Part shown: positions 46,521 through 55,331 of the stretch, piece by piece
Layout: each line of letters starts with the position of its first letter
Numbering within the stretch: the stretch's first letter is position 1
Source: Shewanella indica
GTDB lineage: Bacteria; Pseudomonadota; Gammaproteobacteria; Enterobacterales; Shewanellaceae
Length of the DNA stretch: 64,000 nt
Assembly: GCF_002836975.1 (NCBI RefSeq)
Contig: NZ_NIJK01000003.1
Span: forward strand, 1-64,000
Direction of reading: 5' to 3'
The notes under the pieces: generated by a model
What the model was told of the DNA's origin: nothing
The model's database searches: none
The model's input: the letters and a program-made list of their open reading frames with translations, nothing else
Position numbers and translations under genes: made by a program

Positions 46521-46559
46521 ATACTGGATTTCCTAAATGGACCTAGTGGAACTCAGAGG

Positions 46560-47117
46560 TTATTTTTCCACCTTGGGCGGGAAGTTGCTCATCACACTGG
46601 CAACCGCCTCGTTAACCTTGGTAATTCGCTTTTGCGGAGTATCGCTGTCGCGAATGGTATCAGCCACCGAGCCACGCCAGATGAGCTTGCCTGACCTGGC
46701 GTCGACCAGATCCACAATCAAGGTACCGACTTCATATTCGCGTACTGTGGTTTGGGTCTGCATATTGCCACCCCAGCCCCAACCTGGCCCCCAATATGGA
46801 TTGTAGCCATAGTTGGTGTTGAAAGTGTCGACATTGATTTTCTTGTCTACCTTGGTCAGATAGTTAACCAGAATATCGGCGTTTTCCTTGGTAGCAATCT
46901 GCAAGCCCTTTTGTGCCAACTGCCGATCCAAGGCATCACGCACTCGCTGATCCATCAACCCATCCAGATGATAGCTGGTGTCTTCGGATTGCTTTTCCAC
47001 CCAGGCATAACTCTTGTACTGGCTGAAATTCACACCCGGGTCATAATCCCAGCCAGTATTCAGTGTACTGCAAGCACTTAACATCAGTGCCAATGCGGCT
47101 GTTATCAGATACTTCAT
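46560..47117 (-). CDS. DUF4136 family lipoprotein
   Basis: 185 aa. Lipoprotein signal MKYLITAALALMLSACS, lipobox near residue 16, then the DUF4136 fold: FSQYKSYAW near 35, a RVRDALDRQLAQKGL helix, ADILVNYLT, a Gly/Trp/Tyr-rich loop (NPYWGPGWGWGGN near 118), and VGTLIVDLVDARSGKLIWRG. Family members are periplasmic lipoproteins of unknown role. ATG 47117 with GAGGAAATTTCG upstream is chosen over the longer frame. Confidence 0.87.
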   Translation of the reverse strand: MKYLITAALALMLSACSTLNTGWDYDPGVNFSQYKSYAWVEKQSEDTSYHLDGLMDQRVRDALDRQLAQKGLQIATKENADILVNYLTKVDKKINVDTFNTNYGYNPYWGPGWGWGGNMQTQTTVREYEVGTLIVDLVDARSGKLIWRGSVADTIRDSDTPQKRITKVNEAVASVMSNFPPKVEK

Positions 47118-47255
47118 CGAAATTTCCTCGTTTACCCAGGCCTGGAAATGGCCACAAAAACCCATGAAATCAGCTTACATTTCAATCTTCTGCTCTACAA
47201 CTGAATTTAACAAAATTTAGTTTACCGATTCAGCTTGACTTCAGTATGACACTTA

Positions 47256-47272
47256 ATGATAATGATTATCAT
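47256..47272. promoter_or_regulatory. Fur-box-like palindrome
   Basis: ATGATAAT-G-ATTATCAT is a perfect 8+1+8 inverted repeat that closely follows the core of the Fur box (GATAATGAT-type hexamers). It sits 23 bp before the small membrane protein gene at 47296 and 139 bp from the DUF4136 gene start, so the small gene is the likelier target. Confidence 0.7.
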
Positions 47273-47295
47273 GTAGATTAATCCTTGGATGACTC

Positions 47296-47610
47296 ATGCT
47301 TTGGTATCTCGCATTCTTTATTATTGCCAGTGGCGTTTTGTTGACTCGAAACTCTCTGCTGCAACAAACCCAGCAACTAGCCGGAATAGGCAGCATCAAT
47401 CAAGCCAGGCGTTTGCTTATCCTGCCGCTGCTCATTCTCGGTTGGCTCGGTGCCAGATTGGTCGAGCAACAGATTTCACCTTTTGATCTGGCCGCTTTCG
47501 GCTTCGTGCTGACGACACTGACACTACTACTGCCCAAACTTAGAATGCTGATGCTGCCCTGCGCCTTTTTATCTGTGATGGCAGTGCTGGGCGGAATACT
47601 ACTTTCCTGA
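47296..47610 (+). CDS. small membrane protein behind a Fur-type site
   Basis: 104 aa, three to four hydrophobic segments (WYLAFFIIASGVLL, LLILPLLILGWLGA, LAAFGFVLTTLTLLL, LMLPCAFLSVMAVLGG). No family recognised. The Fur-like palindrome just upstream suggests induction in low iron. The ribosome-binding site is poor (TTGGATGACTC), so the start is uncertain, but codon pattern and length support a real gene. A terminator follows at 47684. Confidence 0.65.
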   Translation: MLWYLAFFIIASGVLLTRNSLLQQTQQLAGIGSINQARRLLILPLLILGWLGARLVEQQISPFDLAAFGFVLTTLTLLLPKLRMLMLPCAFLSVMAVLGGILLS

Positions 47611-47683
47611 CACCTTCTTGTGATTGCCGGCGTCCAAGCCGGTTGCTGATCTTGTTCCCTGCGCAATTTCAGTTTTTTACCAG

Positions 47684-47709
47684 CCACCTTAACGGTGGCT
47701 TTTTTTTGA
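47684..47709 (+). terminator. terminator of the small membrane protein gene
   Basis: AGCCACC-TTAAC-GGTGGCTTTTTTTT, perfect 7-bp stem and eight T. Confidence 0.85.
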
Positions 47710-47791
47710 TTTCAGCGGCTTGGAGCAAGCCATTGGGCGCTTAGACTAAATCTGCTAGACTGCGCCCATAAACCATAGATCAGCATCGACA

Positions 47792-48121
47792 ATGAAAACA
47801 GATCCTAATGTCAGTTTGGTATACAGTACCGACAAAGGCCGTATCAGCCAGTCCAAGGAAGAACCCGCCATCCCGGCATCCGATGGTATAGTGCGGATCC
47901 ATAAAGACAGCAAGGGCCGCAAAGGCAAAGGTGTTTCAGTGATCAAAGGGCTGGGACTGGATGCCAAGGCGCTGAAAGAACTGGCGCAAAAACTCAAGAA
48001 GCAATGCGGTTGCGGTGGCACGGTAAAAGCGTTCGACATCGAGATTCAAACCGACAATCGAGAGCAACTCCAGGGCCTGCTGGAGAAGCTGGGCTACAAG
48101 GTGAAGCTGGCCGGCGGCTGA
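47792..48121 (+). CDS. yciH: YciH, SUI1/eIF1-like protein
   Basis: 109 aa. A C-terminal SUI1 fold (about 35-109): VRIHKDSKGRKGKGVSVIKG, AKKLKKQCGCGGTVK-type sequence with the CGCGG turn, and DIEIQTDNREQLQGLLEKLGY. Bacterial YciH resembles eukaryotic eIF1 and can influence start-codon fidelity on the 30S subunit, but its cell role is unclear. It lies 24 bp before yqgE and is probably cotranscribed. Confidence 0.93.
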   Translation: MKTDPNVSLVYSTDKGRISQSKEEPAIPASDGIVRIHKDSKGRKGKGVSVIKGLGLDAKALKELAQKLKKQCGCGGTVKAFDIEIQTDNREQLQGLLEKLGYKVKLAGG

Positions 48122-48148
48122 CAGGCAACAAGTACCAGGAGCAGTATG

Positions 48149-48709
48149 ATGGACAGTTTGCAAAATCATTTTCTTATCGCCATGCCTTCGCTCGATGATA
48201 CCTTCTTCGAGCGTTCACTCATCTATGTGTGCGAGCATGACAACAAGGGTGCCATGGGACTCATGGTCAACCGCCCCATAGGTATTGAAGTTGACGAGTT
48301 GCTGCTGCAGATGGAGTTGGCAGAAGAGGTATCCCTCAAGCCATCAGTAGACAACAGTGTACTGGTGGGCGGCCCGGTCAACCCGGAGCGGGGCTTTGTA
48401 CTGCACAGCAGTCAACCCTATTGGGCCAACAGCACTGCCATCAATGACGAGATAATGCTGACCAGTTCACGGGATATTCTGACCTCCCTTGGCACCTCAA
48501 AGGCGCCGGAGCATTTTCTGGTGGCACTGGGATACGCGGGTTGGAGCCGCCACCAGCTGGAACAGGAGCTGGCAGAAAACAGCTGGCTGACCATTCCCGC
48601 CACACCCGAGATACTGTTCAATACTCCCCATGAGCATCGCTGGCTCAAGGCCACCCAATCACTGGGATTCGATATCTGGCAAATGTCCAGCCAGATGGGA
48701 CACGCTTGA
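48149..48709 (+). CDS. YqgE/AlgH family protein
   Basis: 186 aa. Family markers: [21 protein letters not shown] at the N terminus (in part), [18 protein letters not shown] near 30, and [14 protein letters not shown] near 73. DUF179/AlgH is widely conserved and always near ruvX in gammaproteobacteria; no activity is established. Two ATGs occur (48146, 48149); the second has better spacing from AGGAG and gives the usual M-x-S-L-Q-N start. ruvX follows 13 bp later. Confidence 0.92.
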   Translation: MDSLQNHFLIAMPSLDDTFFERSLIYVCEHDNKGAMGLMVNRPIGIEVDELLLQMELAEEVSLKPSVDNSVLVGGPVNPERGFVLHSSQPYWANSTAINDEIMLTSSRDILTSLGTSKAPEHFLVALGYAGWSRHQLEQELAENSWLTIPATPEILFNTPHEHRWLKATQSLGFDIWQMSSQMGHA

Positions 48710-48722
48710 TTACAGAGGCAAA

Positions 48723-49142
48723 ATGACTGCAAAAACCGTACTGGGCTTCGATTTCGGCACCAAGAGCATAGGCATAGCCATAGGTCAGCAGTTGACCGGC
48801 AGTGCCAGCCCACTGACATCCATCAAGGCAGTGGATGGTATTCCCGATTGGCAGCAGATAGCGGCTTTAATCGAAGAATGGCAGCCGGATCTGGTGGTGG
48901 TGGGGCTGCCACTCAATATGGATGGCACGGAGCAGGAGATGACCCAGAGAGCCCGTAAGTTTGCCAACCGTATTGCCGGGCGTTTCGGTGTCAAGGTGGC
49001 CACTCAGGATGAGCGCCTGACCACGGCCGATGCCAAGGCCAGATTATTTGAACTCGGTGGCTTCAAGGCGCTGACCAAGGGCCAGATCGATGCCGTATCT
49101 GCTGTGCTGATCATCGAAAGCTATTTCGAGAACCAGTACTGA
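48723..49142 (+). CDS. ruvX: RuvX/YqgF, RNase H-fold resolvase-like protein
   Basis: 139 aa. RNase H-like fold with catalytic acidic residues in [15 protein letters not shown] (Asp near 10), [14 protein letters not shown] (near 62), DERLTT (Glu near 100) and [13 protein letters not shown] (Asp near 122). It is described as a pre-16S rRNA nuclease, with a possible role as a Holliday junction resolvase. It is last in the yciH-yqgE-ruvX run; no clear terminator is seen. Confidence 0.94.
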   Translation: MTAKTVLGFDFGTKSIGIAIGQQLTGSASPLTSIKAVDGIPDWQQIAALIEEWQPDLVVVGLPLNMDGTEQEMTQRARKFANRIAGRFGVKVATQDERLTTADAKARLFELGGFKALTKGQIDAVSAVLIIESYFENQY

Positions 49143-49258
49143 AATCTCAGGCGGCTTAAAGACTCCCGGAGAATTTAAGCCGCAGCTGGCCCAATCTTAT
49201 TTCTGCTTCCCCAGGAATGAGTCTCATCTGTCCGGCCCCAGACCCTGCCCCAAAGCTA

Positions 49259-50389
49259 TCAGGACCTTTTGCCGGCCAACTGTCTGAGCCCCTGCAACAA
49301 AGCCTCCATATCCTCACCATCGGTATAGATATGCGGCGAAAAGCGAAAACCGAACCTTGGGCGCAAGTCCGTCTTGATCCCCACTCGATTGAACACTTGC
49401 TGCGCCGCCTGCCTATCGGCGAAATCGACTACCACAGTGCCACTGCGCTCACCGATGATATTGGGCGTCACCACCTTAAGTTCATGACTCAAGGCACAAT
49501 CCAGGATCCCCTGCCCCAGGCGCTGATTGTGTTGATAGATTTGACTATCGCCGAAAGCGCGCAGCTGCTGCAGTGACGCCGCCGCCAGCATGTAAGGCAA
49601 TACGGAAGGCGTACCACCCCAAAACCTTTTTGCTCCCTTGGCATAGCGAAAATCATGGATATCAAACTCAAACGGCGCCTCATGGGAGAACCATCCCAGA
49701 TCCACAGGCTCCAGCGTCTGGGCCAACCTATCGCTGAGCCATAAAAAGGCAGCCCCCGGGCCAGCGCAACACCATTTAACGCAGGAACCCAAGACAGCAT
49801 CAGCCTGCCACTGCCCCAAATCTATCGGTATGACTCCAAGAGACTGGGCAATATCCACCACAGTCATTACTCCTAAGCTTCGGGCCAGAGCGCAAATTTC
49901 ACTCACTGACTGTAACTGACCGGTTTCAGAAATGGCATGGGTGATAAAGGCCAGCGCCACATCCTCTCCCAAGGCCTGTTGCCACTGACTCAAAGACACC
50001 AGCCCGGCTTGCGGCTCAAGTAGCTGCAGGCGGTAGCCCTTCTTCTCGGCCTGTTGCAGTACAAACCCCATGGAGGGGAAATCCAGTTCGGTGGCCAAGA
50101 TCCGCTGACCGGGCTTGGCATTCGGCAGGGCGCCGACTAGCTTGGATAAAGCCGAAGAGAGATTCAGCTGCGGGCAAAAGCCACTGGCGGGAACTCGGGT
50201 CAAAGCCGCAAGTTGCTGCAAAAACTGCTCAACCCCCTCGAGCCACACAGGCCAGGCGTCACCGCCTTGATGCTTCCAGGCGCCGAGAAACTCGCCGGCC
50301 GCAGCTTCGCAATCTTTTGGCATGGCGCCCACAGAATGGGACAAAAAATAGTGCCCTTCGGGCAGATGAAAACGCGATTTCAACGACAT
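49259..50389 (-). CDS. kynureninase-like aminotransferase class V protein
   Basis: 376 aa, a fold-type I PLP enzyme. The Asp that holds the pyridine nitrogen is in TVVDIAQSLG near 190; the Schiff-base Lys in GSCVKWCCAGPGAAFLW near 218, close to the SYKYLNSGPGG type of kynureninases. LNLSSALSKLVGAL near 75 and the C-terminal GIKTDLRPRFGFRFSPHIY match kynureninase-type ends. It lies 10 bp after the dioxygenase-like gene (GAGGAGCC before ATG 50389), so both act in one pathway, probably cleaving a kynurenine-like product. Substrate not proven. Confidence 0.8.
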   Translation of the reverse strand: MSLKSRFHLPEGHYFLSHSVGAMPKDCEAAAGEFLGAWKHQGGDAWPVWLEGVEQFLQQLAALTRVPASGFCPQLNLSSALSKLVGALPNAKPGQRILATELDFPSMGFVLQQAEKKGYRLQLLEPQAGLVSLSQWQQALGEDVALAFITHAISETGQLQSVSEICALARSLGVMTVVDIAQSLGVIPIDLGQWQADAVLGSCVKWCCAGPGAAFLWLSDRLAQTLEPVDLGWFSHEAPFEFDIHDFRYAKGAKRFWGGTPSVLPYMLAAASLQQLRAFGDSQIYQHNQRLGQGILDCALSHELKVVTPNIIGERSGTVVVDFADRQAAQQVFNRVGIKTDLRPRFGFRFSPHIYTDGEDMEALLQGLRQLAGKRS

Positions 50390-50399
50390 TCCAGGCTCC

Positions 50400-51134
50400 T
50401 CAGTCGGCAATCGAGTCGCGTTTGACACCGTAAACACCGCCCCAGATATCTGTCATCTGACCACGAATTTGCCATAGTTTAGGGAAAAACTGCATCTTCA
50501 TACCTGAGTTGAGGATTTCGGTGCTGCGCCCCTTCAGCGACATGCTGTCTATGCCTATGCTTCTGTGAATGAGTTTGATGTGGTGGTAACGGAAGTGCTG
50601 AAACAGCTGGTCGTACTCTATCATGGCCTCGGCCACCATATAGCTTTCATCATGATGGTATTCACTGTTGTATATCTGCTCGACCGTCAGCCCCTTTTGC
50701 TCAAGATAGACTCGCTCAAAGGTGAGCCACAGCGGCTTATAAAGCTGCAACAGGGTTCTGAATCCCGGTGATTCCTGACCGCTGCCGTTGCCCAGCTGCA
50801 GCCGAATTGCCTGATAATCCTTGATGGACATGGTATCAAGAATACTCAGTTGCTCGATAAGAAACCCCATCGCCTTATGTACCCGGGCAAACAGGGTCAA
50901 CACCTTAAAGGTCTCCCCTGCGGCCATACGCTCATCAATCTCCAGCAGGGTGTAACAGATGAGCTTCATCCACAACTCCTCCGACTGATGCACTATTTGA
51001 AACTGCAGCTCATCGGCGTTACACAGCTGCTCATAGGGCTTCTGACAGCTGAGCAATTTGGGAGTATTGAGGTACTTTTCATAATCCAGTCGACCCTCTC
51101 CGGCCATGCTGGCATATATCTGCTCGCGATCCAT
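50400..51134 (-). CDS. divergent tryptophan 2,3-dioxygenase-family heme protein
   Basis: 244 aa, shorter than usual. Family features: LDYEKYLNTPKLLSCQ near 17, ELQFQIVHQSEELWMKLI near 42, SGQESPGFRTLL near 118 (Arg for the substrate carboxylate), and HHIKLIHRSIG near 193 with the probable heme-ligand His. The Gly/Thr/Ser motif GTGGSSG that closes the active site in classic enzymes is absent; SLKGRSTEIL stands there. It may oxidise tryptophan or a modified indole. It is first in a two-gene operon with the kynureninase-like gene. Confidence 0.8.
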   Translation of the reverse strand: MDREQIYASMAGEGRLDYEKYLNTPKLLSCQKPYEQLCNADELQFQIVHQSEELWMKLICYTLLEIDERMAAGETFKVLTLFARVHKAMGFLIEQLSILDTMSIKDYQAIRLQLGNGSGQESPGFRTLLQLYKPLWLTFERVYLEQKGLTVEQIYNSEYHHDESYMVAEAMIEYDQLFQHFRYHHIKLIHRSIGIDSMSLKGRSTEILNSGMKMQFFPKLWQIRGQMTDIWGGVYGVKRDSIAD

Positions 51135-51306
51135 GATGCCTTATCCTTATTCTTCTATTGTTAACCATAAATTAACATTCAACTTGCCAAGCTAAGGCAT
51201 AGCGTGGCAGGCAACAAGGGCAGCGAAGCGATCCGCAAAGAAAGGTAGTGTCAAATATTGTTGGCAGGGCTGCCGGATTGCAGCCCTGAATAGGGGGAAA
51301 GAGCGC

Positions 51307-52326
51307 TTACAGATAGGGACGAACCAGCTCAGCCATCATTTCTATATGGCGCGGTCTGTCATTGAGCGCCGCTATATAGCGGAATGACTTACCACCGGCC
51401 TGCTCGAAGAACTCACGGTTCTGCCCGGCAATCTCCTCCAGAGTTTCCAGGCAATCAGCGCTGAATGCCGGACAGGCAACGGCTACATCTGTGATCCCCT
51501 GCTTTGGCAGAGCCATCATGGTTTCATCCGTGTAAGGGCCCAGCCATTTGGCCTTGCCGAAACGGGACTGGAAGCTGCTGATCACATCATCCTCTGCCAG
51601 CCCAAGACGCTCGGCCAACAATCTTGAGGTCTTGATACAGAAGCAGTAGTAAGGGTCGCCCAGCTTGAGATTCCGCTCCGGCATACCATGGTACGACAGC
51701 ACCAATTTCTGCGGTTTGCCGTGTTGGGCAAAGTCTGCTTCGATGGACTCGGCCAGCGCCTCGATAAACAGCGGATTATCGTGGTAGGTATGGATAAAAT
51801 GCAGCGACGGCAGGTAACGCCATTGAGTCAACTCTTTGGCTATGGCATCAAACGCAGAGCCCGTGGTAGGGCCGGCATATTGAGGATAGAGCGGCAGTAC
51901 AACCAGTTTATCAACCCCTTGGTTGTGCAGGCGTTTGAGCACATCGCCCACCGCCGGGTTGCCGTAACGCATCGCCAAGGCAACTTCGGCTTCAACACCT
52001 TCGGCCTTGAGCTTTTCTGCCAAGGCCCGGGTCTGGCGCTCACTGATATCCATCAGTGGTGAGCCCTTATCAGTCCACACCTCACGGTAAAGGGCCGCCG
52101 ATTTGGCTGGCCTGACCCTGAGAATAATGCCGTGGAGAATAAGCTTCCACAGCGCCTTGGGGATCTCCACCACCCTGGGATCGGAGAGAAATTCGGCCAG
52201 ATAACGCCGCACCGCCGCGGGTGTCGGTGCGTCCGGCGTCCCCAGATTCAACAGCAATATCCCGGTTTTACCACGCCCGGCGTGGCCCTTGTCTTTATCA
52301 AGACCGATAAACTTAGCCAAAATCAC
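51307..52326 (-). CDS. hemH: ferrochelatase
   Basis: 339 aa. Inserts Fe2+ into protoporphyrin IX, the last step of heme synthesis. Signatures: GILLLNLGTPDAPT near 22, VVLPLYPQYAGPTTGSA near 145, LSYHGMPERN with catalytic His near 210, and CPAFSADCLETLEEI with the conserved Glu near 285. Extra cysteines (YYCFCIKTSRL) are notable. The start is uncertain: GTG 52326 or TTG 52320, which has GAGG at 5 bases. The gpx gene lies 28 bp upstream on the same strand. Confidence 0.95.
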   Translation of the reverse strand: MILAKFIGLDKDKGHAGRGKTGILLLNLGTPDAPTPAAVRRYLAEFLSDPRVVEIPKALWKLILHGIILRVRPAKSAALYREVWTDKGSPLMDISERQTRALAEKLKAEGVEAEVALAMRYGNPAVGDVLKRLHNQGVDKLVVLPLYPQYAGPTTGSAFDAIAKELTQWRYLPSLHFIHTYHDNPLFIEALAESIEADFAQHGKPQKLVLSYHGMPERNLKLGDPYYCFCIKTSRLLAERLGLAEDDVISSFQSRFGKAKWLGPYTDETMMALPKQGITDVAVACPAFSADCLETLEEIAGQNREFFEQAGGKSFRYIAALNDRPRHIEMMAELVRPYL

Positions 52327-52354
52327 CTCAGATAGAAAACGAATAAGTCAGATA

Positions 52355-52936
52355 TTAAAGCACAGATTCAATCGCTTTGATCAATTCATCACTATCGGGT
52401 TTGACTCTGGAGTTAAAGCTCTGCACCTGTTTACCGTCGCCACTGACCAGGTACTTATAGAAGTTCCACTTGGGCGCGCCGGCCTGCTGCCCCAGATAGG
52501 CAAATACCGGGTTCACATCACTGCCGCGAACCGCAGAGGTGGCCACCATAGTAAAGGTCACTCCATAGTTGATGTAGCACACCTTGGCGGTATCTTTCTC
52601 TTGGTTTTCTTCCTGGAAGAAGTCATCGGATGGGAAACCTATCACCACCAGCCCGCGCTCGCGGTAGTCCTTATGCAGGGCTTCAAGCGCCTTGAATTGA
52701 GGCGTAAAACCACAATTGCTGGCGGTATTGACCAGAAGCACAGGTTTACCTTGGGTGAGTTCACATAGGTCGACAGACTCCTGGGAATGGAGCTTTCTCA
52801 ACTTGATATTGAGGTAATCGGGGCACTGACCGGCAAAAACCGCCGTGGGCGCTAAAGCCAATGCTGTAAAAGCCAGCCTCTTCAATGCAGGCCCGGTTAA
52901 ATTCAATCTTGCCAGGGGCTTGAACACCTTCACCAT
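52355..52936 (-). CDS. exported glutathione-peroxidase-family protein
   Basis: 193 aa. Signal peptide about 1-36 (KRLAFTALALAPTAVFAG), then a glutathione peroxidase fold: NTASNCGFTPQFKALEALHKDY with catalytic Cys near 75 (cysteine, not selenocysteine), VVIGFPSDDFFQEEN near 97 and PKWNFYKYLV with the Trp/Asn pair near 155. It reduces peroxides in the periplasm, probably with a thioredoxin-like donor. GGAGGTGTT precedes the ATG. It lies 28 bp before hemH and may be cotranscribed with it. Confidence 0.9.
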   Translation of the reverse strand: MVKVFKPLARLNLTGPALKRLAFTALALAPTAVFAGQCPDYLNIKLRKLHSQESVDLCELTQGKPVLLVNTASNCGFTPQFKALEALHKDYRERGLVVIGFPSDDFFQEENQEKDTAKVCYINYGVTFTMVATSAVRGSDVNPVFAYLGQQAGAPKWNFYKYLVSGDGKQVQSFNSRVKPDSDELIKAIESVL

Positions 52937-52975
52937 AACACCTCCATTTGTTTTTATTCTTACCAGCTTCAGCCG

Positions 52976-54085
52976 TTAAAAGTAGAAGCCAACATTGATA
53001 TTCAGCCTTGAATGCCAACTGCTGTCGCCTTCGGCAATACCTATGCCGGGGCCGTTGACAAACCACATGTTTTTACCGGCGATCCAGTCCACGTAGGAGT
53101 AGAACTTACCGGCGCTGATGGCGCAACCTGTGACATTCTGCACCGAATCATCCAACCCGGTACCCGAGGCAAATACCTGGCTGTAGTCGTTATAACAGTT
53201 GAGCTGAGTGATAGGGCCCCAATCAACATCTATGGTGCGCGAAAGGTTAAATGTGAGCACATCGGCCTCGGCCGCTATCTCAAACGGGTAGGCAAAGGCC
53301 GACAGCGCCAAACGCTCGCCGGGCATGTCATAGTCATAATGCAGATACTGCACCTGAGTCTGCCAGGCGTGCCAATCCATTTGCCAATGGGCTGCTACTG
53401 CCAAGCCATCTGTGTCTTCACCGGCAACGGCGCCGGCCATTGGCTTGTAGTCCAAACGGCTATATTGCACAGAAGCGCCCAGTTTATGGGCAAACTCACC
53501 GGACTTCAGGCTGCGCTCGACTCTGGCGTTAAACTGCCCTGCCTCTTCATAGGGGGCGTTTTCTGTGGTGGCGACATCGAAGGAATAGCGCTTGAAGCGG
53601 CTACCGTCGCCATATTCATCATTGGCAAACAAGGCGAGATCGTAGCGCCAGCCGTCCTTGTTGTACTGCCAGTGAATACCGGCATCATAGTCGTCTTCAA
53701 AGCCGAGATAATAAGTCGCGCCGAACCAGAATGAATGAGCCGCATAGGGCAGCAAACCGAAAGGCACCTGGGTGACCCCGAGGCGAATGTCCGAGTTTTC
53801 TGAAAAGCGATAGCCAAAGAAGGCATGCTGGATCACATCCTGATCCTGATACCAGCGGTACTGAGCCGACGCGAACAGTTCTCCGTTATCGTATTTGACA
53901 TCGGCGCGAAACAGCTCGAACTCCAACTTGGCATCGTCATCATAGTCTTTCCAGCCATAGTTGACTCGTACCGCCCCGCCGATATCCAGCTCGTCGGAAA
54001 CCGGCACGGCCGTGGCCGGCAGAGTGAAACAACCGGCCAGAGCCAGACCCAAAGCTGAAAATAAAGTGGTTTGCTGCAATTGCAT
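52976..54085 (-). CDS. outer membrane porin-like protein
   Basis: 369 aa. Signal peptide MQLQQTTLFSALGLALAGCF...ATA, then a beta-barrel with alternating aromatic/polar strands (FRADVKYDNGELFASAQYRWY, GVTQVPFGLLPYAAHSFWFG) and a C-terminal phenylalanine (INVGFYF) for BAM insertion. It resembles the phosphate-selective or general porin superfamily of Shewanella, but the substrate is not readable. Cys pair LNCYNDY and VTGCAIS may form a disulfide. A Cys inside the signal region (AGCF) lacks a full lipobox context. Single gene. Confidence 0.82.
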   Translation of the reverse strand: MQLQQTTLFSALGLALAGCFTLPATAVPVSDELDIGGAVRVNYGWKDYDDDAKLEFELFRADVKYDNGELFASAQYRWYQDQDVIQHAFFGYRFSENSDIRLGVTQVPFGLLPYAAHSFWFGATYYLGFEDDYDAGIHWQYNKDGWRYDLALFANDEYGDGSRFKRYSFDVATTENAPYEEAGQFNARVERSLKSGEFAHKLGASVQYSRLDYKPMAGAVAGEDTDGLAVAAHWQMDWHAWQTQVQYLHYDYDMPGERLALSAFAYPFEIAAEADVLTFNLSRTIDVDWGPITQLNCYNDYSQVFASGTGLDDSVQNVTGCAISAGKFYSYVDWIAGKNMWFVNGPGIGIAEGDSSWHSRLNINVGFYF

Positions 54086-54169
54086 TCCCCTTCCATCCTT
54101 TTCACAAAACAGGCGCAACACAATAACAAAAAGATAGCTCTTTTTCGAACAATCCACTCAATACAAACA

Positions 54170-54197
54170 AAAAAGGCGTCATTCCGACGCCTTTTGC
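54170..54197 (-). terminator. pilTU terminator
   Basis: Minus strand: AAAAGGCGTC-GGAAT-GACGCCTTTTTTG, 13 bp after the pilU stop. Confidence 0.85.
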
Positions 54198-54209
54198 AGT
54201 GCTTTCCCA

Positions 54210-55322
54210 CTAATCCATATCCAGGGTAACTCCCTCCATGAAACCTGAGTTGCCGGTGTCATTGCTGTGGAGTTTAATCATGAGTCGCAGGTCGTTTGGC
54301 GAATCAGCATGATGCAGTGCATCGGCGTAGCTGATCTCCCCTTCACAGTAGAGCTTGAACAGCGCCTGATCGAAGGTTTGCATCCCCTGCTCGTTGGACT
54401 TGGCCATGGTCTCCTTAAGCACGTGCAGCTCGTTCTTTTGAATAAGACTGGCCACCCTGGGAGTGTTAATCAGCACTTCGATGGCGGCGCGCCGACCGCT
54501 GCCGTCCACCTTGGGTACCAGCTGCTGGGCCACAATACCACGCAAGTTAAGCGACAGGTCAAACAAGAGCTGTTGGTGCTTACTCTCAGGCACCAGGTGC
54601 ATGATGCGATCCAGCGCCTGGTTGGCGTTATTGGCGTGCAGGGTTGCCATACACAAGTGGCCGGTTTCAGCGAACGACAGGGCAAACTCCATGGTTTCCT
54701 GGGTACGGATCTCACCGATAAGGATAACGTCCGGCGCCTGGCGCAATGAGCTCTTGAGCGCCGCATCAAACGACTCGGTATCTATACCCACTTCCCGCTG
54801 GGTGATAATGCTCTTGCCGTGTTGGTGAACAAATTCCACCGGATCTTCGATAGTAAGTATGTGTCCCCTGGCATTGGCATTACGGTAACCGATAAGTGCC
54901 GCCAGTGAGGTGGACTTACCCGTACCTGTTCCCCCTACCATAATCACCAACCCACGCTTGCTCATCACCAAGTCTTTGAGGATGGGCGGCAGATACAGCT
55001 GCTCCACAGTAGGGATCTTGGTTTCGATGCGCCGCATCACGCAGCCCGCCGACTCCCGTTGCCAGAAGGCACTGACCCGGAAACGCCCCAGCTCCTTGGC
55101 GCCCACGGCAAAGTTACATTCACGGGTCTCGTGAAACTCTTTTTTCTGCTCCGGCGTCATCAAAGATTCGACAAACTCCAGCGACTGCGCCGGGGTAAAG
55201 GCGTTTTCCGCCAAGGGTCTGAGTTCACCGTCCACCTTGGCACTGGGAGGAAAGGCGGCGGTAATAAAGAGATCCGAGGCCTTGCGCTCCACCATAGCCT
55301 TGAGAAAAGGTCTGACGTCCAT
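54210..55322 (-). CDS. pilU: PilU, accessory type IV pilus retraction ATPase
   Basis: 370 aa. Hexameric secretion ATPase: VGGTGTGKSTSLAAL (Walker A near 133), ILTIEDPVEFVH with Asp-box Glu, VILIGEIRTQETMEFAL (Walker B) and TGHLCMATLHANNANQALDR (His box). The AIRNLIRE retraction motif of PilT is replaced (RVASLIQKNELHVLKE), as expected of PilU, which works with PilT. It follows pilT by 9 bp; terminator after it. Confidence 0.95.
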   Translation of the reverse strand: MDVRPFLKAMVERKASDLFITAAFPPSAKVDGELRPLAENAFTPAQSLEFVESLMTPEQKKEFHETRECNFAVGAKELGRFRVSAFWQRESAGCVMRRIETKIPTVEQLYLPPILKDLVMSKRGLVIMVGGTGTGKSTSLAALIGYRNANARGHILTIEDPVEFVHQHGKSIITQREVGIDTESFDAALKSSLRQAPDVILIGEIRTQETMEFALSFAETGHLCMATLHANNANQALDRIMHLVPESKHQQLLFDLSLNLRGIVAQQLVPKVDGSGRRAAIEVLINTPRVASLIQKNELHVLKETMAKSNEQGMQTFDQALFKLYCEGEISYADALHHADSPNDLRLMIKLHSNDTGNSGFMEGVTLDMD

Positions 55323-55331
55323 GGGGACTCC

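Noticed and set aside
51265..51287. AGGGCTGC/GCAGCCCT hairpin as a terminator between kynA-like and hemH
   Set aside because: No T run on either strand; it may be a chance stem or an RNA structure.
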